From Luidia sarsii (taxonomy: Eukaryota > Echinodermata > Asteroidea > Paxillosida > Luidiidae), in assembly GCA_949987565.1 (NCBI GenBank), contig OX465103.1, forward strand, positions 14,614,774-14,678,773: a stretch of 64,000 nt of DNA, given 5' to 3'. The translations under genes and the position numbers were made by a program. Shown piece after piece: positions 11,482-28,300 of this stretch. The notes under the pieces were generated by a model. It had not been told where the DNA came from. It ran no database searches and saw nothing but the letters and a program-made list of their open reading frames with translations. Every line of letters starts with the position of its first letter. The stretch's first letter is position 1.

Positions 11482-14400
11482 CTCTCAGAGAAGTGAAGAA
11501 AAGAGAAGAAGGAAAACTGGCAAGAACCTTTGCTTAATCCTGAAACGAGGATAACACCCCCTTTCACAGGACCAATTGCAAAGGCGGGGGTCACGAGGCC
11601 AGGCGGAAAAAGGGTTTCCTTCCCCAAAAAGGCTTTTTACGGCCTCCAACAAACCACAGACAGCACACCGACATCACACCGACAGCACACCGACAGCACA
11701 CCGACAGCACACCGACAGCACACCGACAGCACACCGACAGCACACCTACAGCACTCAGACAGCACCCCGACACCACTCCGACAGCACACCGACAGCACAC
11801 CAACAGCACACTGACAGCATACCAACAACCCACCATCAGCACCACAGCACACCGACACTACATCGACCATACAGCGACAGCACACCCAAAGCACACAGAC
11901 AGCACACTGACATTCCACCCACACCACGCCGACATCCCACACACTCTCAGAGAAGTGTAGAAAAGAGTAGAAGGAAAACTGGCAAGAATCTTTGCTTGAT
12001 CCTGAAACAAGGATAACACCCCCTTTTACAGGACCAATTGCAAAGGCGGGGGTCACGAGGCCAGGCGGAAAAAGGGTTTCCTTCCCCCAAAAGGCTTTTG
12101 ACGGCCTCCAACAAACCACCGACATCACACCGACAGCACACCGACAGCACACCAACAGCACATAGACAGCACACCGACAGCACACCGACAGCACACCTAC
12201 AGCACTCAGACAGCACCCCGACACCACCCCGACACCACTCCGACAGCAAACCGACAGCACTCCGAGAGCTCACCGACAGCACACCAACAGCACACTAAGG
12301 ACAGCATACCAACAACCCACCGTCAGCACGACAGCACACCGACACTACATCGACCATACAGCGACAGCACACTGACATTCCACCCACAGCACACCGTCAC
12401 CCCACACACTCTCAGAGAAGTGAAGAAAAGAGAAGAAGGAAAACTGGCAAGAACCTTTGCTTAATCCTGAAACAAGGATAACACCCCCTTTCACAGGACC
12501 AATTGCAAAGGCGGAGGTCACGAGGCCAGGCGGAAAAAGGGTTTCCTTCCCCCTAAAGGCTTTTGACGGCCTCCAACAAACCACCGACAGCACACCGACA
12601 TCACACCGACAGCACACCAACAGCACACCGACAGCACACCGACAGCACACCGACAGCACACCGACAGCACACCTACAGCACTCAGACAGCACCCCGACAC
12701 CACTCCGACAGCACACCGACAGCACACCAACAGCACACTGACAGCATACCAACAACCCACCATCAGCACGACAGCACACCGACACTACATCGACCATACA
12801 GCGACAGCACACCCAAAGCACACAGACAGCACACTGACATTCCACCCACACCACGCCGAAACCCCACACACTCTCAGAGAAGTGTAGAAAAGAGTAGAAG
12901 GAAAACTGGCAAGAATCTTTGCTTGATCCTGAAACAAGGATAACACCCCCTTTTACAGGACCAATTGCAAAGGCGGGGGTCACGAGGCCAGGCGGAAAAA
13001 GGGTTTCCTTCCCCCAAAAGGCTTTTGACGGCCTCCAACAAACCACCGACATCACACCGACAGCACACCGACAGCACACCAACAGCACATAGACAGCACA
13101 CCGACAGCACACCGACAGCACACCGACAGCACACCTAAAGCACTCAGACAGCACCCCGACACCACCCCGACACCACTCCGACAGCAAACCGACAGCACTC
13201 CGAGAGCTCACCGACAGCACACCAACAGCACACTAATGACAGCATACCAACAACCCACCGTCAGCACGACAGCACACCGACACTACATCGACCATACAGC
13301 GACAGCACACTGACGTTCCACCCACAGCACACAGTCACCCCACACACTCTCAGAGAAGTGAAGAAAAGAGAAGAAGGAAAACTGGCAAGAACCTTTGCTT
13401 AATCCTGAAACGAGGATAACACCCCCTTTCACAGGACCAATTGCAAAGGCGGGGGTCACGAGGCCAGGCGGAAAAAGGGTTTCCTTCCCCAAAAAGGCTT
13501 TTTACGGCCTCCAACAAACCACAGACAGCACACCGACATCACACCGACAGCACACCAACATCACACCGACAGCACACCGACAGCACACTGACAGCACACC
13601 TACAGCACACAGACAGCACCCCGACACCACTCCGAGATCTCACCGACAGCACACCAACAGCACACTAATGACAGCATACCAACAACCCACCGTCAGCACG
13701 ACAGCACACCGACACTGCATCGACCATACTGCGACAGCACAACGAAAGCACACAGACAGCACACCAACAGCGAACCGACAAGCAAACCGATGGCCCACCG
13801 ACAGCACACCAACAGCACACTGACAGCATACCAACAACCCACCATAAAGCAAGACAGCACACTGACACTCGTACATCGACCATACAGCGACAGCACACCC
13901 ACAGCACACAGACAGCACACTGACATTCCACCCACAGCACGCCGACACCCCACACACTCTCAGAGAAGTGAAGAAAAGAGTAGAAGGAAAACTGGCAAGA
14001 ATCTTTGCTTGATCCTGAAACAAGGATAACACCCCCTTTTACAGGACCAATTGCAAAGGCGGGGGTGACGAGGCCAGGCGGAAAAAGGGTTTCCTTCCCC
14101 CAAAAGGCTTTTGACGGCCTCCAACAAACCACCGACAGCACACCGACATCACACCGACAGCACACCAACAGCACACCGACAGCACACCGACAGCAAACCG
14201 ACACTGCATCGACCATACTGCGACATCAGAACGAAAGCACACAGACAGCACACCAACAGCGAACCGACAAGCAAACCGATGGCCCACCGACAGCACACCA
14301 ACAGCACACTGACAGCATACCAACAACCCACCATCAGCACGACAGCACACTGACACTCGTACATCGACCATACAGCGACAGCACACCCACAGCACACAGA

Positions 14401-14920
14401 CAGCACACTGACATTCCACCCACAGCACGCCGACACACCACACACTCTCAGAGAAGTGAAGAAAAGAGTAGAAGGAAAACTGGCAAGAATCTTTACTTGA
14501 TCCTGAAACAAGGATAACACCCCCTTTTACAGGACCAATTGCAAAGGCGGGGGTCACGAGGCCAGGCGGAAAAAGGGTTTCCTTCCCCCAAAAGGCTTTT
14601 GACGGCCTCCAACAAACCACCGACAGCACACTGACATCACACCGACAGCACACCAACAGCACACCGACAGCACACCGACAGCACACCGACAGCACACCGA
14701 CAGCACACCTACAGCACTCAGACAGCACCCCGACACCACTCCGACAGCACTCCGACAGCACACCGACAGCACTCCGAGAGCTCACCGACAGCACACCAAC
14801 AGCACACTAATGACAGCATACCAACAACCCACCGTCAGCACGACAGCACACCGACACTACATCGACCATACAGCGACAGCACACTGACATTCCACCCACA
14901 GCACACCGTCACCCCACACA
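11482..14920 (+). repeat. Segment B, seven units
   Basis: Core spacings 462, 465, 462, 476, 610, 488 and 476 bp. It recurs at 32,858-36,284 at offset 21,376, falling to 21,365 after one 11-bp loss and 21,364 after a single-base loss. The 610-bp unit carries two tail blocks and the private variant ccataaagcaagacag. Confidence 0.85.
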
Positions 14921-17900
14921 CTCTCAGAGAAGTGAAGAAAAGAGAAGAAGGAAAACTGGCAAGAACCTTTGCTTAATCCTGAAACAAGGATAACACCCCC
15001 TTTCACAGGAACAATTGCAAAGGCGGGGGTCACAAGGCCAGGCGGAAAAAGAGTTTCCTTCCCCCAAAAGGCTTTTGACGGCCTCCAACAGACCACCGAC
15101 AGCACACTCACATCACATAGACAGCACACAGACAGCACCCTTGACACCACACCGACAGCACACCGACAACACACCGACAACACACCTACAGCACTCAGAC
15201 AGCACCCCGACACCACCCCGACACCACTCCGACAGCACACCGACAGCACTCCGAGAGCTCACCGACAGCACACCAACAGCACACTAATGACAGCATACCA
15301 ACAACCCACCGTCAGCACGACAGCACACCGACACTACGTCGACCATACAGCGACAGCACACTGACATTCCACCCACAGCACACCGACACCCCACACACTC
15401 TCAGAGAAGTGAAGAAAAGAGAAGAAGGAAAACTGGCAAGAACCTTTGCTTAATCCTGAAACAAGGATAACACCCCCTTTCACAGGACCAATTGCAAAGG
15501 CGGGGGTCACGAGGCCAGGCGGAAAAAGGGTTTCCTTCCCCCAAAAGGCTTTTGACGACCTCCTACAAACCACAGACAGCACACCGACATCACACCGACA
15601 GCACACCGATATCACACCGACAGCACACCGACAGCACACCGAAAGCACACTGACAGCACACCTACAGCACACAGACAGCACCCCGACACCACTCCGAGAT
15701 CTCACCGACAGCACACCAACAGCACACTAATGACAGCATACCAACAACCCACCGTCAGCACGACAGCACACCGACACTGCATCGACCATACAGCGACAGC
15801 ACAACGAAAGCACACCAACAGCGAACTGACAAGCACACCGATGGCCCACCGACAGCACACCAACAGCACACTGACAGCATACCAACAACCCACCATCAGC
15901 ACGACAGCACACTGACACTACATCGACCATACAGCGACAGCACACCCAAAGCACACAGACAGCACACTGACATTCCACCCACAGCACGCCGACACCCCAC
16001 AAACTCTCAGATTAGTGAAGAAAAGAGTAGAAGGAAAACTGGCAAGAATCTTTACTTGATCCTGAAACAAGGATAACACCCCCTTTTACAGGACCAATTG
16101 CAAAGGCGGGGGTCACGAGGCCAGGCGGAAAAAGGGTTTCCTTCCCCCAAAGGGCTTATGACGGCCTCCAAAAAACCACCGACAGCACACCGACATCACA
16201 CCGACAGCACACCAACAGCACACCGACAGCACTCAGACAGCACCCCGACACCACTCCGACAGCACACCGACAGCACACCAACAGCACACTGACAGCATAC
16301 CAACAACCCACCATCAGCAGGACAGCACACAGACACTACATCGACCATACAGCGACAGCACACCCAAAGCACACAGACAGCACACTGACATTCCACCCAC
16401 ACCACGCCAACACCCCACACACTCTCAGAGAAGTGAAGAAAAGAGGAGAAGGAAAACTGGCAAGAATCTTTGCTTGATCCTGAAACAAGGATAACACCCC
16501 CTTTTACAGGACCAATTGCAAAGGCGGGGGTCACGAGGCCAGGCGGAAAAAGGGTTTCCTTCCCCCAAAAGGCTTTTGACGGCCTCCAACAAACCACCGA
16601 CATCACACCGACAGCACACCGACAGCACATTAACAGCACATAGACAGCACACCGACAGCACACCGACAGCACACCGACAGCACACCTACAGCACTCAGAC
16701 AGCACCCCGACACCACCCCGACACCACTCCGACAGCAAACCGACAGCACTCCGAGAGCTCACCGACAGCACACCAACAGCACACTAATGACAGCATACCA
16801 ACAACCCACCGTCAGCACGACAGCACACCGACACTACATCGACCATACAGCGACAGCACACTGACGTTCCACCCACAGCACACCGTCACCCCACACACTC
16901 TCAGAGAAGTGAAGAAAAGAGAAGAAGGAAAACTGGCAAGAACCTTTGCTTAATCCTGAAACAAGGATAACACCCCCTTTCACAGGACCAATTGCAAAGG
17001 CGGAGGTCACGAGGCCAGGCGGAAAAAGGGTTTCCTTCCCCCTAAAGGCTTTTGACGGCCTCCAACAAACCACCGACAGCACACCGACATCACACCGACA
17101 GCACACCAACAGCACACCGACAGCACACCGACAGCACACCGACAGCACACCTACAGCACTCAGACAGCACCCCGACACCACTCCGACAGCACACCGACAG
17201 CACACCAACAGCACACTGACAGCATACCAACAACCCACCATCAGCACGACAGCACACCGACACTACATCGACCATACAGCGACAGCACACCCAAAGCACA
17301 CAGACAGCACACTGACATTCCACCCACACCACGCCGATACCCCACACACTCTCAGAGAAGTGTAGAAAAGAGTAGAAGGAAAACTGGCAAGAATCTTTGC
17401 TTGATCCTGAAACAAGGATAACACCCCCTTTTACAGGACCAATTGCAAAGGCGGGGGTCACGAGGCCAGGCGGAAAAAGGGTTTCCTTCCCCCAAAAGGC
17501 TTTTGACGGCCTCCAACAAACCACCGACATCACACCGACAGCACACCGACAGCACACCAACAGCACATAGACAGCACACCGACAGCACACCGACAGCACA
17601 CCGACAGCACACCTACAGCACTCAGACAGCACCCCGACACCACCCCGACACCACTCCGACAGCAAACCGACAGCACTCCGAGAGCTCACCGACAGCACAC
17701 CAACAGCACACTAATGACAGCATACCAACAACCCACCGTCAGCACGACAGCACACCGACACTACATCGACCATACAGCGACAGCACACTGACGTTCCACC
17801 CACAGCACACCGTCACCCCACACACTCTCAGAGAAGTGAAGAAAAGAGAAGAAGGAAAACTGGCAAGAACCTTTGCTTAATCCTGAAACAAGGATAACAC

Positions 17901-20900
17901 CCCCTTTCACAGGACCAATTGCAAAGGCGGGGGTCACGAGGCCAGGCGGAAAAAGGGTTTCCTTCCCCAAAAAGGCTTTTTACGGCCTCCAACAAACCAC
18001 AGACAGCACACCGACATCACACCGACAGCACACCGACATCACACCGACAGCACATCGACAGCACACCGAAAGCACACTGACAGCACACCTACAGCACACA
18101 GACAGCACCCCGACACCACTCCGAGATCTCACCGACAGCACACCAACAGCACACTAATGACAGCATACCAACAACCCACCGTCAGCACGACAGCACACCG
18201 ACACTGCATCGACCATACTGCGACAGCACAACGAAAGCACACAGACAGCACACCAACAGCGAACCGACAAGCAAACCGATGGCCCACCGACAGCACACCA
18301 ACAGCACACTGACAGCATACCAACAACCCACCATAAAGCAAGACAGCACACTGACACTCGTACATCGACCATACAGCGACAGCACACCCACAGCACACAG
18401 ACAGCACACTGACATTCCACCCACAGCACGCCGACACCCCACACACTCTCAGAGAAGTGAAGAAAAGAGTAGAAGGAAAACTGGCAAGAATCTTTGCTTG
18501 ATCCTGAAACAAGGATAACACCCCCTTTTACAGGACCAATTGCAAAGGCGGGGGTGACGAGGCCAGGCGGAAAAAGGGTTTCCTTCCCCCAAAAGGCTTT
18601 TGACGGCCTCCAACAAACCACCGACAGCACACCGACATCACACCGACAGCACACCAACAGCACACCGACAGCACACCGACAACACACCGACACTGCATCG
18701 ACCATACTGCGACATCAGAACGAAAGCACACAGACAGCACACCAACAGCGAACCGACAAGCAAACCGATGGCCCACCGACAGCACACCAACAGCACACTG
18801 ACAGCATACCAACAACCCACCATCAGCACGACAGCACACTGACACTCGTACATCGACCATACAGCGACAGCACACCCAAAGCACACAGACAGCACACTGA
18901 CATTCCACCCACAGCACGCTGACACCCCACACACTCTCAGAGAAGTGAAGAAAAGAGTAGAAGGAAAACTGGCAAGAATCTTTGCTTGATCCTGAAACAA
19001 GGATAACACCCCCTTTTACAGGACCAATTGCAAAGGCGGGGGTCACGAGGCCAGGCGGAAAAAGGGTTTCCTTCCCCCAAAAAGCTTTTGACGGCCTCCA
19101 ACAAACCACCAACATCACACCGACAGCACACCGACAGCACACCAACAGCATATAGACAGCACACCGACAGCACACCGACAGCACACCGACAGCACACCTA
19201 CAGCACTCAGAAAGCACCCCGACACCACCCCGACACCACTCCGACAGCACACCGACAGCACTCCGAGAGCTCACTGACAGCACACCAACAGCACACTAAT
19301 GACAGCATACCAACAACCCACCGTCAGCACGACAGCACACCGACACTACATCGACCATACAGCGACAGCACACTGACATTCCACCCACAGCACACCGTCA
19401 CCCCACACACTCTCAGAGAAGTGAAAAAAAGAGTAGAAGGAAAACTGGCAAGAACCTTTGCTTAATCCTGAAACAAGGATAACACCCCCTTTCACAGGAC
19501 CAATTGCAAAGGCGGGGGTCACGAGGCCAGGCGGAAAAAGGGTTTCCTTCCCCCAAAAGGCTTTTTACGGCCTCCAACAAACCACAGACAGCACACCGAC
19601 ATCACACCGACAGCACACCGACATCACACCGACAGCACACCGACAGCACACCGAAAGCACACTGACAGCACACCTACAGCACACAGACAGCACCCCGACA
19701 CCACTCCGAGATCTCACCGACAGCACACCAACAGCACACTAATGACAGCATACCAACAACCCACCGTCAGCACGACAGCACACCGACGCTGCATCGACCA
19801 TACAGCGACAGCACAACGAAAGCACACCAACAGCGAACTGACAAGCACACCGATGGCCCACCGACAGCACACCAACAGCACACTGACAGCATACCAACAA
19901 CCCACCATCAGCACGACAGCACACTGACACTACATCGACCATACAGCGACAGCACACCCAAAGCACACAGACAGCACACTGACATTCCACCCACAGCACG
20001 CCGACACACCACACACTCTCAGAGAAGTGAAGAAAAGAGTAGAAGGAAAACTGGCAAGAATCTTTACTTGATCCTGAAACAAGGATAACACCCCCTTTTA
20101 CAGGACCAATGGCAAAGGCGGGGGTCACGAGGCCAGGCGGAAAAAGGGTTTCCTTCCCCCAAAAGGCTTTTGACGGCCTCCAACAAACCACCGACAGCAC
20201 ACCGACATCACACCGACAGCACACCAACAACACACCGACAGCACACCGACAGCACACCGACAGCACACCTACAGCACTCAGACAGCACCCCGACACCACT
20301 CCGACAGCACACCGACAGCACACCAACAGCAAACTGACAGCATACCAACAACCCAACATCAGCACGACAGCACACCGACACTCCATCGACCATACAGCGA
20401 CAGCACACCCAAAGCACACAGACAGCACACTGACATTCCACCCACACCACGCCGAAACCCCACACACTCTCAGAGAAGTGAAGAAAAGATGAGAAGGAAA
20501 ACTGGCAAGAACCTTTGCTTAATCCTGAAACAAGGATAACACCCCCTTTCACAGGACCAATTGCAAAGGCGGGGGTCACGAGGCCAGGCGGAAAAAGAGT
20601 TTCCTTTCCCCAAAAGGCTTTTGACGGCCTCCAACAGACCACCGACAGCACACCGACATCACATAGACAGCACACAGACAGCACCCTTGACACCACACCG
20701 ACAGCACACCGACAACACACCGACAACACACCTACAGCACTCAGACAGCACCCCGACACCACCCCGGCACCACTCCGACAGCACACCGACAGCACTCCGA
20801 GAGCTCACCGACAGCACACCAACAGCACACTAATGACAGCATACCAACAACCCACCGTCAGCACGACAGCACACCGACACTACATCGACCATACAGCGAC

Positions 20901-22324
20901 AGCACACTGACATTCCACCCACAGCACACCGACACCCCACACACTCTCAGAGAAGTGAAGAAAAGAGAAGAAGGAAAACTGGCAAGAACCTTTGCTTCAT
21001 CATGAAACAAGGATAACACCCCCTTTCACACGACCAAATGCAAAGGCGGGGGTCACGAGGCCAGGCGGAAAAAGGGTTTCCTTCCCCCAAAAGGCTTTTG
21101 ACGGCCTCCAACAAACCACAGACAGCACACCAACATCACACCGGCAGCACACCAACAGCACATAGACAGCACACCGACAGCACACCGAAAGCACACTGAC
21201 AGCACACCTACAGCACACAGACAGCACCCCGACACCACCCCGACAGCAAACCGACAGCACTCCGAGAGCTCACCGACAGCACACCAACAGCACACTAATG
21301 ACAGCATACCAACAACCCACCGTCAGCACGACAGCACACCGACACTACATCGACCATACAGCGACAGCACACTGACATTCCACCCACAGCACACCGTCAC
21401 CCCACACACTCTCAGAGAAGTGAAGAAAAGAGAAGAAGGAAAACTGGCAAGAACCTTTGCTTAATCCTGAAACAAGGATAACACCCCCTTTCACAGGACC
21501 AATTGCAAAGGCGGAGGTCACGAGGCCAGGCGGAAAAAGGGTTTCCTTCCCCCTAAAGGCTTTTGACGGCCTCCAACAAACCACCGACAGCACACCGACA
21601 TCACACCGACAGCACACCAACAGCACACCGACAGCACACCGACAGCACACCGACAGCACACCTACAGCACTCAGACAGCACCCCGACACCACTCCGACAG
21701 CACACCGACAGCACACCAACAGCACACTGACAGCATACCAACAACCCACCATCAGCACGACAGCACACCGACACTACATCGACCATACAGCGACAGCACA
21801 CCCAAAGCACACAGACAGCACACTGACATTCCACCCACACCACGCCGACACCCCACACACTCTCAGAGAAGTGTAGAAAAGAGTAGAAGGAAAACTGGCA
21901 AGAATCTTTGCTTGATCCTGAAACAAGGATAACACCCCCTTTTACAGGACCAATTGCAAAGGCGGGGGTCACGAGGCCAGGCGGAAAAAGGGTTTCCTTC
22001 CCCCAAAAGGCTTTTGACGGCCTCCAACAAACCACCGACATCACACCGACAGCACACCGACAGCACACCAACAGCACATAGACAGCACACCGACAGCACA
22101 CCGACAGCACACCTACAGCACTCAGACAGCACCCCGACACCACCCCGACACCACTCCGACAGCAAACCGACAGCACTCCGAGAGCTCACAGACAGCACAC
22201 CAACAGCACACTAATGACAGCATACCAACAACCCACCGTCAGCACGACAGCACACCGACACTACATCGACCATACAGCGACAGCACACTGACATTCCACC
22301 CACAGCACACCGTCACCCCACACA
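14921..22324 (+). repeat. Higher-order repeat H, copy 1 (15 units, 7,404 bp)
   Basis: Core spacings 477, 606, 418, 476, 451, 476, 621, 488, 476, 606, 451, 477, 465, 451 and 465 bp. The same series follows immediately at 22,325. Every stretch I compared between copies 1 and 2 was identical, including private variants such as cacatcgacagcac (about 18,053 and 25,457) and aacccaacatcagc (about 20,350 and 27,754). An array with multi-unit higher-order repeats resembles centromeric organisation, but no centromere marker is visible. Confidence 0.92.
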
Positions 22325-25300
22325 CTCTCAGAGAAGTGAAGAAAAGAGAAGAAGGAAAACTGGCAAGAACCTTTGCTTAATCCTGAAACAAGGATAACAC
22401 CCCCTTTCACAGGAACAATTGCAAAGGCGGGGGTCACAAGGCCAGGCGGAAAAAGAGTTTCCTTCCCCCAAAAGGCTTTTGACGGCCTCCAACAGACCAC
22501 CGACAGCACACTCACATCACATAGACAGCACACAGACAGCACCCTTGACACCACACCGACAGCACACCGACAACACACCGACAACACACCTACAGCACTC
22601 AGACAGCACCCCGACACCACCCCGACACCACTCCGACAGCACACCGACAGCACTCCGAGAGCTCACCGACAGCACACCAACAGCACACTAATGACAGCAT
22701 ACCAACAACCCACCGTCAGCACGACAGCACACCGACACTACGTCGACCATACAGCGACAGCACACTGACATTCCACCCACAGCACACCGACACCCCACAC
22801 ACTCTCAGAGAAGTGAAGAAAAGAGAAGAAGGAAAACTGGCAAGAACCTTTGCTTAATCCTGAAACAAGGATAACACCCCCTTTCACAGGACCAATTGCA
22901 AAGGCGGGGGTCACGAGGCCAGGCGGAAAAAGGGTTTCCTTCCCCCAAAAGGCTTTTGACGACCTCCTACAAACCACAGACAGCACACCGACATCACACC
23001 GACAGCACACCGATATCACACCGACAGCACACCGACAGCACACCGAAAGCACACTGACAGCACACCTACAGCACACAGACAGCACCCCGACACCACTCCG
23101 AGATCTCACCGACAGCACACCAACAGCACACTAATGACAGCATACCAACAACCCACCGTCAGCACGACAGCACACCGACACTGCATCGACCATACAGCGA
23201 CAGCACAACGAAAGCACACCAACAGCGAACTGACAAGCACACCGATGGCCCACCGACAGCACACCAACAGCACACTGACAGCATACCAACAACCCACCAT
23301 CAGCACGACAGCACACTGACACTACATCGACCATACAGCGACAGCACACCCAAAGCACACAGACAGCACACTGACATTCCACCCACAGCACGCCGACACC
23401 CCACAAACTCTCAGATTAGTGAAGAAAAGAGTAGAAGGAAAACTGGCAAGAATCTTTACTTGATCCTGAAACAAGGATAACACCCCCTTTTACAGGACCA
23501 ATTGCAAAGGCGGGGGTCACGAGGCCAGGCGGAAAAAGGGTTTCCTTCCCCCAAAGGGCTTATGACGGCCTCCAAAAAACCACCGACAGCACACCGACAT
23601 CACACCGACAGCACACCAACAGCACACCGACAGCACTCAGACAGCACCCCGACACCACTCCGACAGCACACCGACAGCACACCAACAGCACACTGACAGC
23701 ATACCAACAACCCACCATCAGCAGGACAGCACACAGACACTACATCGACCATACAGCGACAGCACACCCAAAGCACACAGACAGCACACTGACATTCCAC
23801 CCACACCACGCCAACACCCCACACACTCTCAGAGAAGTGAAGAAAAGAGGAGAAGGAAAACTGGCAAGAATCTTTGCTTGATCCTGAAACAAGGATAACA
23901 CCCCCTTTTACAGGACCAATTGCAAAGGCGGGGGTCACGAGGCCAGGCGGAAAAAGGGTTTCCTTCCCCCAAAAGGCTTTTGACGGCCTCCAACAAACCA
24001 CCGACATCACACCGACAGCACACCGACAGCACATTAACAGCACATAGACAGCACACCGACAGCACACCGACAGCACACCGACAGCACACCTACAGCACTC
24101 AGACAGCACCCCGACACCACCCCGACACCACTCCGACAGCAAACCGACAGCACTCCGAGAGCTCACCGACAGCACACCAACAGCACACTAATGACAGCAT
24201 ACCAACAACCCACCGTCAGCACGACAGCACACCGACACTACATCGACCATACAGCGACAGCACACTGACGTTCCACCCACAGCACACCGTCACCCCACAC
24301 ACTCTCAGAGAAGTGAAGAAAAGAGAAGAAGGAAAACTGGCAAGAACCTTTGCTTAATCCTGAAACAAGGATAACACCCCCTTTCACAGGACCAATTGCA
24401 AAGGCGGAGGTCACGAGGCCAGGCGGAAAAAGGGTTTCCTTCCCCCTAAAGGCTTTTGACGGCCTCCAACAAACCACCGACAGCACACCGACATCACACC
24501 GACAGCACACCAACAGCACACCGACAGCACACCGACAGCACACCGACAGCACACCTACAGCACTCAGACAGCACCCCGACACCACTCCGACAGCACACCG
24601 ACAGCACACCAACAGCACACTGACAGCATACCAACAACCCACCATCAGCACGACAGCACACCGACACTACATCGACCATACAGCGACAGCACACCCAAAG
24701 CACACAGACAGCACACTGACATTCCACCCACACCACGCCGATACCCCACACACTCTCAGAGAAGTGTAGAAAAGAGTAGAAGGAAAACTGGCAAGAATCT
24801 TTGCTTGATCCTGAAACAAGGATAACACCCCCTTTTACAGGACCAATTGCAAAGGCGGGGGTCACGAGGCCAGGCGGAAAAAGGGTTTCCTTCCCCCAAA
24901 AGGCTTTTGACGGCCTCCAACAAACCACCGACATCACACCGACAGCACACCGACAGCACACCAACAGCACATAGACAGCACACCGACAGCACACCGACAG
25001 CACACCGACAGCACACCTACAGCACTCAGACAGCACCCCGACACCACCCCGACACCACTCCGACAGCAAACCGACAGCACTCCGAGAGCTCACCGACAGC
25101 ACACCAACAGCACACTAATGACAGCATACCAACAACCCACCGTCAGCACGACAGCACACCGACACTACATCGACCATACAGCGACAGCACACTGACGTTC
25201 CACCCACAGCACACCGTCACCCCACACACTCTCAGAGAAGTGAAGAAAAGAGAAGAAGGAAAACTGGCAAGAACCTTTGCTTAATCCTGAAACAAGGATA

Positions 25301-28300
25301 ACACCCCCTTTCACAGGACCAATTGCAAAGGCGGGGGTCACGAGGCCAGGCGGAAAAAGGGTTTCCTTCCCCAAAAAGGCTTTTTACGGCCTCCAACAAA
25401 CCACAGACAGCACACCGACATCACACCGACAGCACACCGACATCACACCGACAGCACATCGACAGCACACCGAAAGCACACTGACAGCACACCTACAGCA
25501 CACAGACAGCACCCCGACACCACTCCGAGATCTCACCGACAGCACACCAACAGCACACTAATGACAGCATACCAACAACCCACCGTCAGCACGACAGCAC
25601 ACCGACACTGCATCGACCATACTGCGACAGCACAACGAAAGCACACAGACAGCACACCAACAGCGAACCGACAAGCAAACCGATGGCCCACCGACAGCAC
25701 ACCAACAGCACACTGACAGCATACCAACAACCCACCATAAAGCAAGACAGCACACTGACACTCGTACATCGACCATACAGCGACAGCACACCCACAGCAC
25801 ACAGACAGCACACTGACATTCCACCCACAGCACGCCGACACCCCACACACTCTCAGAGAAGTGAAGAAAAGAGTAGAAGGAAAACTGGCAAGAATCTTTG
25901 CTTGATCCTGAAACAAGGATAACACCCCCTTTTACAGGACCAATTGCAAAGGCGGGGGTGACGAGGCCAGGCGGAAAAAGGGTTTCCTTCCCCCAAAAGG
26001 CTTTTGACGGCCTCCAACAAACCACCGACAGCACACCGACATCACACCGACAGCACACCAACAGCACACCGACAGCACACCGACAACACACCGACACTGC
26101 ATCGACCATACTGCGACATCAGAACGAAAGCACACAGACAGCACACCAACAGCGAACCGACAAGCAAACCGATGGCCCACCGACAGCACACCAACAGCAC
26201 ACTGACAGCATACCAACAACCCACCATCAGCACGACAGCACACTGACACTCGTACATCGACCATACAGCGACAGCACACCCAAAGCACACAGACAGCACA
26301 CTGACATTCCACCCACAGCACGCTGACACCCCACACACTCTCAGAGAAGTGAAGAAAAGAGTAGAAGGAAAACTGGCAAGAATCTTTGCTTGATCCTGAA
26401 ACAAGGATAACACCCCCTTTTACAGGACCAATTGCAAAGGCGGGGGTCACGAGGCCAGGCGGAAAAAGGGTTTCCTTCCCCCAAAAAGCTTTTGACGGCC
26501 TCCAACAAACCACCAACATCACACCGACAGCACACCGACAGCACACCAACAGCATATAGACAGCACACCGACAGCACACCGACAGCACACCGACAGCACA
26601 CCTACAGCACTCAGAAAGCACCCCGACACCACCCCGACACCACTCCGACAGCACACCGACAGCACTCCGAGAGCTCACTGACAGCACACCAACAGCACAC
26701 TAATGACAGCATACCAACAACCCACCGTCAGCACGACAGCACACCGACACTACATCGACCATACAGCGACAGCACACTGACATTCCACCCACAGCACACC
26801 GTCACCCCACACACTCTCAGAGAAGTGAAAAAAAGAGTAGAAGGAAAACTGGCAAGAACCTTTGCTTAATCCTGAAACAAGGATAACACCCCCTTTCACA
26901 GGACCAATTGCAAAGGCGGGGGTCACGAGGCCAGGCGGAAAAAGGGTTTCCTTCCCCCAAAAGGCTTTTTACGGCCTCCAACAAACCACAGACAGCACAC
27001 CGACATCACACCGACAGCACACCGACATCACACCGACAGCACACCGACAGCACACCGAAAGCACACTGACAGCACACCTACAGCACACAGACAGCACCCC
27101 GACACCACTCCGAGATCTCACCGACAGCACACCAACAGCACACTAATGACAGCATACCAACAACCCACCGTCAGCACGACAGCACACCGACGCTGCATCG
27201 ACCATACAGCGACAGCACAACGAAAGCACACCAACAGCGAACTGACAAGCACACCGATGGCCCACCGACAGCACACCAACAGCACACTGACAGCATACCA
27301 ACAACCCACCATCAGCACGACAGCACACTGACACTACATCGACCATACAGCGACAGCACACCCAAAGCACACAGACAGCACACTGACATTCCACCCACAG
27401 CACGCCGACACACCACACACTCTCAGAGAAGTGAAGAAAAGAGTAGAAGGAAAACTGGCAAGAATCTTTACTTGATCCTGAAACAAGGATAACACCCCCT
27501 TTTACAGGACCAATGGCAAAGGCGGGGGTCACGAGGCCAGGCGGAAAAAGGGTTTCCTTCCCCCAAAAGGCTTTTGACGGCCTCCAACAAACCACCGACA
27601 GCACACCGACATCACACCGACAGCACACCAACAACACACCGACAGCACACCGACAGCACACCGACAGCACACCTACAGCACTCAGACAGCACCCCGACAC
27701 CACTCCGACAGCACACCGACAGCACACCAACAGCAAACTGACAGCATACCAACAACCCAACATCAGCACGACAGCACACCGACACTCCATCGACCATACA
27801 GCGACAGCACACCCAAAGCACACAGACAGCACACTGACATTCCACCCACACCACGCCGAAACCCCACACACTCTCAGAGAAGTGAAGAAAAGATGAGAAG
27901 GAAAACTGGCAAGAACCTTTGCTTAATCCTGAAACAAGGATAACACCCCCTTTCACAGGACCAATTGCAAAGGCGGGGGTCACGAGGCCAGGCGGAAAAA
28001 GAGTTTCCTTTCCCCAAAAGGCTTTTGACGGCCTCCAACAGACCACCGACAGCACACCGACATCACATAGACAGCACACAGACAGCACCCTTGACACCAC
28101 ACCGACAGCACACCGACAACACACCGACAACACACCTACAGCACTCAGACAGCACCCCGACACCACCCCGGCACCACTCCGACAGCACACCGACAGCACT
28201 CCGAGAGCTCACCGACAGCACACCAACAGCACACTAATGACAGCATACCAACAACCCACCGTCAGCACGACAGCACACCGACACTACATCGACCATACAG

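Noticed and set aside
12345..13220. Long minus-strand open frame (291 codons) rich in Cys, Val and Ser; similar ones at 30,047-30,913 and 45,457-46,323 (288 codons)
   Set aside because: They span core, 11-bp tract and tail of two units and follow the repeat period. The same peptide appears in other frames, and copies differ in length by repeat number. No domain, signal or conserved start is evident.
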